Origin: Parasitella parasitica
Taxonomy: Eukaryota; Mucoromycota; Mucoromycetes; Mucorales; Mucoraceae
Assembly (NCBI GenBank): GCA_025201805.1
Contig: MU619368.1
Location: 50,257 to 76,614, forward strand
Direction of reading: 5' to 3'
DNA length: 26,358 nucleotides
Made by a program: the position numbers and the translations under genes. Every line of letters starts with the position of its first letter. Positions within the stretch are counted from its first letter, which is position 1. The notes below the pieces were generated by a model. The model was not told the origin of the DNA. It saw only the letters and a program-made list of their open reading frames with translations, and ran no database searches. Positions 21,235-26,358 of this stretch are shown here, one piece after another.

Positions 21235-22624
21235 CTCTTCAGAAATCTGTCTAAACTGTTATCCGTTTCCGATTAGGCTTGAATACGATTGGATCAATCA
21301 ATTAAGGTGGTGCAATCAGCTTTTGGTTGTTCGTAAACAATGGCAAAAATTATAAAGCCATCCCGATTTGTAGCACAAGAATGCAACTCCTTGCGTTGAT
21401 TTTAGTAATAAAAAAAAGGGGGTCAAACAAAAGAATATATTACAAATACAATCTGCCATAGAGATTAGTAATCCCTATTTTGCGTGTATCATTAGAAAGG
21501 TTAAAAAGTAAAGCTGTTGTATAGTCCTTCGAAATGCACATTATTTGATCTACCTCATATACAATACTTCTGAAATGCGGAGATTCAGGGCTTAAATACA
21601 TGTTACTAAAAACAACAAGTTCGTCAAGCCAGATCAAATGCATGCGGCGGCAAACGGCTAAGACATTATGCGAATTGCGATTACAGTTTGCACTTTCAAA
21701 GATTGCTGGCTAGTTGGCAAGCATACAGTTGATCTTGGATTCTGTGCTTACTGTATACAGGAATAAAAATAAAAAACGCTGCATTTTGTATTTCGTTTGG
21801 CTAAATAGTATGATATTATAGTGAAATCACCTCACTCTTTTGAATAAATTGCGTCCGTAGATCCAATAATGGAAAAAAAAATAAAACTGGTAAAGTGGAA
21901 TTGTGGTAAATAGAGATTACCGCCGGCAATGCTACTTTTGCTACGATAATCGAAGTCTGGATATCTCAAAAAAATTGATAGAAAACGACGTCAAGGTGGT
22001 ACTGGAAAGCCTATATTGATCAGAAACTGTACCTGTTTCTTACTCAAAATCTCAAGTCATTGGACATTGCGGGATTTTCAAACTTCGCAGCTACTCATGT
22101 CATTACTATAAATTTTGCCTATTCCAAAGCGCATGGATTATGTTTGGCTAGATAGATTTAATAATGTTCAATCAATAGAAGCAGATGGGTTATGGGATGA
22201 TTGCTGAAGAAACTACAAAAATTGTACGTGCCATTGTCCTGATGAAATCAACAATGCCCCTATTGCGTGCATAATAAACTGAGGCCTGTGCCCACCCAGA
22301 TGAGCACGACATTTATAAAGTATGACGAGTCGTTTGAGATGCGAGAGGGTCCTTTATTCGCACTCAAAAATGTATAATAAAGCAATTACTATTTGAAAAT
22401 CCATCCTTTTTTACTATATAATATCAACTCGGTTTCATAATTATAAATATGTTTTTATATATGAATGTATGTACGCTCGAATAATAAAAAAGCAGAGGAG
22501 GGAAATGGAAAAAAAAAAGAAAAAAGAAAAAAAAATGTTTTACGTTTGGGAGGAATAGCCAAAAAATAATGTTTTTTTGCCCTCCAGGTTCGCATATAAA
22601 AAAATTAAAATCGTTGCCTGTTTT

Positions 22625-22675
<51 letters not shown>

Positions 22676-22740
22676 AAGTGGGTGTGTAAGTGTATTTGTG
22701 GGTGTGTTTGCGTGTAAAAAGCGAAAATGAGATTTGTATA
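21235..22740. other. AT-rich spacer between the 87-aa gene and the PWWP gene
   Basis: About 1.5 kb with no supported gene. The left part belongs to the promoter of the 87-aa gene. Reading frames are short and unremarkable. The right end contains A-runs (22509-22545) and the TG microsatellite, which lie in the 3' flank of the PWWP gene. Confidence 0.5.
22629..22674 (+). repeat. (TG)23 microsatellite
   Basis: An uninterrupted TG dinucleotide run of 46 bp, followed by imperfect GTGGGTGTG units to about 22715. On the transcript of the PWWP gene it would be a (CA)n tract starting about 67 bases after the stop, hence in the 3' UTR or just past the poly(A) site. Confidence 0.95.
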
Positions 22741-24233
22741 TTATGATAGCTGTTCATGCTGCTCTGCGGATGCACTACGAGGTTCAGGAATAATTAATGA
22801 CTTCCAGTTTTTCATCAGCTGCTGGCAGCGCTGATTGATCTTGTGTTCATCCTCGCCATAATCGTAGGAACTAGCAAATTTAACAACTTTTCCAATCTTG
22901 GTATACTGTCAAAAAAAGGTCTCATAAGCATCTCTGTGTATAAACTCACACCAAATGTTCCACTTTACCCTTAACAAATCATATGTCATTTGTGAATCTT
23001 CAATCTCTTTAATAACCTGCGAAACTCTAACAAAGTCGTCTCTTTGGATCTCCCCCTATGTAGTCGTTTGGATTAATACCCCCAATTCCCTATTCCCCTG
23101 GCTACATGTCAGTACTTACAGCCTTCTTTTCGTAAACTAGTTTTTGGAGTTTGTGTCTAATATGGTAAATCTTTTTATACTCTGGCGTCTTTTTGAAAGC
23201 ATCTAAATCTTGTTGTTTTTCAATTTGGCCGACCGCATTATGGTTATTCGGTTCTTCAGATTTGCGGGACGCTGTTGACGTCTCCCTTTTGGTATGATGC
23301 TCCTCCTGCTCAGTCGACAGCGACTTGCGCTAATTGATAAAACCATTTAATTATTTACGCAAGACCCACATACTCGCAAATTAGACTTACCCGTTTTTTT
23401 CTATCACTTTCTGACGCTGATTCAGGATCTGCTAAACGAGCACGTTTATTCTTTTCGCTTGGGGTCTTCTTTGTAGACACTTTTGCCTTTTTCTGTTGTG
23501 ATAAAGTAGGTGGCGGTGGCGAGGTTGATGCCGCTGCATCTTCTTCATCCTCATCTTCCTCCTCTATTACCCTTTTTTTGCCGGCTCGTTTCTTTGGTGT
23601 GGGCGCTTTTTTTTTCGTATCGGCGGCGGTACTAGGGGCAGGCTTTCTACGTTCTCTTCCCTTGGGTTTTGCAGTAGCCTTCCCCTCCTCTTCTCTATCA
23701 ACATCTGCTGTTTTCCCTAATCCTTTATCCTCGTCGTCTTCCTCCTCTGACTCATCCCCATCGTCTTCCTCTTCAGCCGCCTCGGCTTCCTCCTCCGCTT
23801 TTAAAATAGAAGGGTCCAGGGCTTGATGGACAGCTATTTCCAAATCCTTTGTCTTGAACTTTTTGTCTTTTAGATCACGCTCAACACTCTCACGATCAAA
23901 AGGACGGATACAGTCAGGACCAAAGAAACCGCTACGGAGAAAAATCCCCCCATGGGATTATTCGTCAATACATAGCTTACCCATGATGATGATGAGCGCG
24001 ATAGTACTTACTAGTCTCTGGAACCATAAAAGAAGACAGTGTATAAAGGGCCTTTTGTTTTGCCTTTTTGCTTTAGGATGTTGGCAGGTATCTCTCTGTC
24101 GTTTTCAATCTAATGTTGTTGTTAGCTCTACGTAGATTCAAAAAAAGACAAAACTCACTCTTGCAGGCCACCAAGGATAGCCCTTTAATTTCGCAAATAC
24201 GGTATCACCAGGTATATATTCTCTAGGAGACAT
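22741..24233 (-). CDS. PWWP-domain chromatin reader with C-terminal LEDGF IBD/TFIIS-N-like domain
   Basis: Six exons on the minus strand: 24233-24159, 24109-24012, 23931-23391, 23329-23120, 23055-22969 and 22905-22741, total 1176 nt and 391 aa; introns 49 to 80 bp. Residues 1-75 form a PWWP domain: PGDTVFAKLKGYPWWPAR at 8-25, FFYGSRDYGFFGPDCIRPF at about 51-69. Trp22 and Phe52 fall where LEDGF has aromatic cage residues that read H3K36 methylation. Residues 103-128 are almost entirely acidic, about 145-280 are Lys/Ser/Pro-rich and probably disordered and nuclear. Residues about 275-375 are a helical domain with LDAFKKTPEYKKIYHIRHKL, a VIKEIEDSQMT helix and LLRYTKIGKVVK, resembling the integrase-binding domain of LEDGF/HDGF2, a TFIIS-N-like fold. 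The AGG donor at 22968 is used because the alternative (GTGAGT at 22955-22950) shifts frame and destroys this domain. Family-based inference: tethers transcription-elongation factors to active chromatin. Confidence 0.88.
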
Positions 24234-24412
24234 TATTCTAGACTAACGCGATGATTTTTTGGAATGATTCTATTTGAAAAAAAAAAGAAAAAAAACAAAA
24301 ACAAAACACAACAGTAGGAGAGAAAAAGGGAAAAATGAGTGTTGGAGAAAAAAATTCTTTCTTCTAAACCACACACAACAACCAATAGATTGGGGCTCCT
24401 TTCTTGCTTGTT
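24234..24412. promoter_or_regulatory. Short spacer, glycerate-kinase-like gene 3' end to PWWP gene start
   Basis: 179 bp between two same-strand genes, so the upstream gene's 3' UTR and the PWWP promoter must overlap or abut. It is A-rich and purine-rich on the plus strand (thus T/C-rich in the direction of transcription). No TATA box seen. Confidence 0.4.
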
Positions 24413-24417
24413 TTATT
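24412..24417 (-). terminator. AATAAA overlapping the stop codon of the kinase-like gene
   Basis: The last codon and stop (AAA TAA) plus the next bases form AATAAA. If used as the poly(A) signal the 3' UTR would be only some 15-30 bases, which fits the tight spacing to the next gene. Confidence 0.35.
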
Positions 24418-25549
24418 TGCTGCTCATTTTGTTTGAAAATCTCATGAATGCGTTGACAATTGAATTGCGTTTGTATCCAATCAAGCCCAGCACGCCTATA
24501 AAAGCACAGCGATAAACAATTTTCTTGGTGAAAAGGCTTCTTGGTGCAGCTTTTGGTGATCTGGTCGTCGGCTGAGAGCCAAGCGTCATCTCTCTAATAG
24601 TACCTGATTCAACCACCTTCCTATCCGGATCCAGCACAACCCTCAAGTGACGGTCTGGCTGGCTGTAGCCTCCATCCAGTCGCTTTAATCCTTCATAGCA
24701 CTTCAAGCTCTCGCCTAGGTAGCCTTGGCCATAAAATCCCACTTTATCCAGACGAGGGAGGTACAATTCGTAGGCAGGCATGTATGTGTCAACAAAGACC
24801 CGCACTGCTTCGTCAGACAAGCCATCCACTCCTCGGGTTTGCTTCATATGATGCTCCTGCTGCAATCTCCACTGATACACTTGGCCTAGCTCGCATGGCG
24901 ACAAGTGGATGAATATATCAAAGAAGGGATACAGCTCATCCTCGTACTTTTTTAGCTCCATGTTCATGACTTTGACCTGATCAAACTTCAAATTGACGTG
25001 CTGCTTGACATTGCTTTCAGGCAACGCCTTGAATCCGAGCATCCAGCCCTCAAACAAAATGATGTCAAATGGTGCGACAGGGTATTTCCACTTGGACTTG
25101 TCTAAACGGTCGCCTTGACCACAATGTAAAGATTTGTCGTAAGCAGGGATGGGCACGCTCTCTCCCTGAGTCTGTGTACTCAAGAGCGAATGCAATGTCT
25201 GGCAAGCCAAAGATAAATCGTGCGATCCAGCCTGACCTCTCTGTTGATAGAGGGGGTTGTTAGCATACTTTCCTGACAGCTTTACCTGATCGTCGTGTGT
25301 CAAGTAAACATCATCGAGCGAAAAGCTAATGACTCGCAAGTTATGAGGAGCCTCTTTTAATAAATGCGCCAAAGTATCACACAGTGTCGTTTTGCCACTG
25401 CCTTGACAACCAGAAACGCCTACAATCATCGGCTGTCGAGGCAGCTCACGGACCTTCCTGTCTTGCTTAAAATGCTCATAGTGCTTCAGAATATGTGCAA
25501 TCGATTCTTTTGTTTGTGGCAGCATGCTGTAGGGAATTTGCGGCGACAT
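24413..25549 (-). CDS. D-glycerate 3-kinase-like P-loop kinase (GLYK/Tda10) with C-terminal membrane segment
   Basis: An intronless frame of 378 aa, the only clear single-exon enzyme in the window. The fold is the P-loop kinase group that includes plant GLYK (last step of photorespiration, glycerate to 3-phosphoglycerate), yeast Tda10 and, more distantly, uridine and phosphoribulo-kinases. Seen in sequence: Walker A GCQGSGKT at 47-54, ISFSLDDVYLTHDDQVKL at about 75-92 (the conserved S-x-DD-x-Y substrate region), NPLYQQRGQAGSHD (the R-G-x-P/A-G-(T/S)-H-D motif), IPAYDKS, and ILFEGWMLGF (Walker B-like EGW). A lid region follows with WRLQQE. Yeast Tda10 is about 290 aa; here about 80 residues are added at the C-terminus, ending in a hydrophobic segment at 344-359 followed by basic residues. 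Substrate is inferred from family and has not been proven for fungal members. Confidence 0.9.
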   Translation of the reverse strand: MSPQIPYSMLPQTKESIAHILKHYEHFKQDRKVRELPRQPMIVGVSGCQGSGKTTLCDTLAHLLKEAPHNLRVISFSLDDVYLTHDDQVKLSGKYANNPLYQQRGQAGSHDLSLACQTLHSLLSTQTQGESVPIPAYDKSLHCGQGDRLDKSKWKYPVAPFDIILFEGWMLGFKALPESNVKQHVNLKFDQVKVMNMELKKYEDELYPFFDIFIHLSPCELGQVYQWRLQQEHHMKQTRGVDGLSDEAVRVFVDTYMPAYELYLPRLDKVGFYGQGYLGESLKCYEGLKRLDGGYSQPDRHLRVVLDPDRKVVESGTIREMTLGSQPTTRSPKAAPRSLFTKKIVYRCAFIGVLGLIGYKRNSIVNAFMRFSNKMSSK

Positions 25550-25683
25550 TTCTAACGAGTGAAAGACAAGAAAACGAGATATTTCTGTTTTTAGTGATTT
25601 TTACAATATACTTTTTTTGGCCTAGAGCAGCTGTTTTAGTACAGCCCGCTTGAAGTTCGCAAGCTGGATACCAAAAAAAAACC
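25550..25683. promoter_or_regulatory. Region upstream of the kinase-like gene
   Basis: 134 bp between the kinase start and a weak plus-strand frame. Contains a small inverted repeat (GCTTG at 25649-25653 and CAAGC at 25661-25665) and A-runs. It should hold at least part of the kinase promoter; no clear TATA box. Confidence 0.35.
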
Positions 25684-26073
25684 ATGTACTACAATGTAAA
25701 GCAAGCATATAAAGATAATTTTAGTTTATTGTTATATACTGAACTGTTGCCAGAAGGCAGAGATAAAATATTGCACGTCCCAGGAGAGCTGCAGGTGTTA
25801 TTTACACGTCTGCAGAATTTCACATCATTCTTGATGGCTGTAAGGTCGATGGCCACATTCCGAAAGCGCCATCCACGCCATAGTAGTGGTATTAGAGGCG
25901 GTCGAGCATACTGTCAAGTATTTTTTTTCTTAAGCACTACCGGTTTACAGGTTTGGCTAGACATGTTGTCAGTAAAGAAACCAGTGGTATATCGTAACCA
26001 GTTAGCATGTAAAAGCACTATAACCCTTTGCCCGCGAGCTTTTAAACCAAGATTGCCTCCGTCTAGATGCTGA
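25684..26073 (+). CDS. Hypothetical frame, 129 aa
   Basis: I do not recognise this protein. ATG in an A-rich context opens a frame with a moderately protein-like first part (residues 1-60, including LHVPGELQVLFTRLQNF) followed by a basic stretch (FRKRHPRHSSGIRGGR) and a tail of doubtful character. The T-run at 25920-25929 and a CAG at 25949-25951 suggest that part of it may be an intron (GT at 25918), but the 34-bp size is too short. It could be an exon of a gene running off the right edge, a decayed transposon fragment, or chance. Confidence 0.25.
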   Translation: MYYNVKQAYKDNFSLLLYTELLPEGRDKILHVPGELQVLFTRLQNFTSFLMAVRSMATFRKRHPRHSSGIRGGRAYCQVFFFLSTTGLQVWLDMLSVKKPVVYRNQLACKSTITLCPRAFKPRLPPSRC

Positions 26074-26358
26074 TAGATTGACATGAATGGTTCTCTACAC
26101 TAGCAACGCTGGTCGATGAAGCAAATGAGCCTCTGAATCAAGACTATCATATCCAACATATCATGCAACCTAAACATTAGACTAAACATTAGACTAAATT
26201 TGAGAAACATGGTTTACAATTTCAGTAAACAAATATACAAACTTGCACATCGCGTACATGTCCACTGGAGATGTCGAGAGACTCTACGTCTGCTCATTAT
26301 GGCCAGAGCCTATGCAGGCCACTATAAAAGCCATACTATTGAATAGACGTAAAACGAG
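26074..26358. other. Right-end spacer
   Basis: 285 bp with no gene seen. It contains the 12-bp tandem repeat at 26170-26200 and AT-rich DNA, and continues past the window edge. Confidence 0.4.
26170..26200 (+). repeat. Tandem repeat, 12-bp unit CTAAACATTAGA
   Basis: Two exact copies at 26170-26181 and 26182-26193 followed by a partial third (CTAAATT). Too short to suggest function. Confidence 0.8.

Noticed and set aside
22906-22968. PWWP gene donor at GTGAGT (22955-22950)
   Set aside because: Using it shifts the frame and replaces the TKIGKVVK domain end with an unrelated short tail.
23578-23826. 82-aa plus-strand Ser-rich frame
   Set aside because: It is the complement of the acidic and Lys-rich part of the PWWP protein (GAA/GAG codons read as Ser/Phe/Leu).
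1-26358. CRISPR, phage, defence island, biosynthetic cluster or intact transposon
   Set aside because: No regularly spaced repeats, no integrase, transposase or reverse transcriptase motifs, and the gene set is unrelated housekeeping and stress functions in a eukaryotic, intron-rich context.
1-26358. tRNA genes
   Set aside because: I looked by eye for GGTTCGA-type B-box sequence with a matching A-box and acceptor stem in the spacers and found none; a covariance-model search would be decisive.

Overview
This window looks like nuclear DNA of an early-diverging filamentous fungus, most likely Mucoromycota and Mucorales-like. That assignment is an inference from gene content and style: AT-rich spacers with many homopolymer runs, fungal gene families, and intron-rich genes with very short GT-AG introns (28 introns reconstructed by hand, 49 to 83 bp). 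No species is assigned. I found no tRNA, rRNA, CRISPR array or intact transposon.

Layout, left to right. 1-712 has no supported gene. 713-4873 (-) is a six-exon PRP16/DHX38 spliceosomal DEAH helicase of 1283 aa. 4874-6271 is AT-rich and holds one weak candidate, a small membrane protein resembling the MICOS subunit Mic12/QIL1, perhaps with a frame break. 6272-7079 (-) is a five-exon PRELI/Ups1 lipid-transfer protein, divergent from 7362-8887 (+), a four-exon Yap1/Pap1-type bZIP factor whose cysteines are all at the C-terminus. 9018-10475 (-) is a three-exon URC4/DUF1688 protein, convergent with the bZIP gene. It is divergent from 11246-15017 (+), a twelve-exon MMS19 gene of 1026 aa with a cluster of RFX X-box-like sites upstream. 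15708-17301 (-) is a two-exon MFS sugar transporter with a TATA box and GC-box sites of the Mig1/CreA type. 17302-20856 is gene-poor. 20857-21120 (-) is an unrecognised 87-aa protein with a good TATA box. 22741-24233 (-) is a six-exon PWWP protein with a C-terminal helical domain resembling the LEDGF/HDGF2 integrase-binding domain (TFIIS-N-like). 24413-25549 (-) is a single-exon glycerate-kinase-like P-loop protein (GLYK/Tda10) with an unusual C-terminal membrane segment. The right end holds one unrecognised 129-aa reading frame and a short tandem repeat.

The genes are mostly independent housekeeping and stress functions (splicing, mitochondrial lipid transport, oxidative stress, uracil catabolism, Fe-S delivery and DNA repair, sugar uptake, chromatin reading, a small-metabolite kinase) and do not form an obvious cluster or defence island. 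In every spliced gene the exon lengths sum to a multiple of three with consistent phases. The points most worth a second look are the X-box cluster before MMS19, the bZIP factor lacking an N-terminal cysteine domain, the LEDGF-like architecture in a fungus, and the membrane tail on the kinase.
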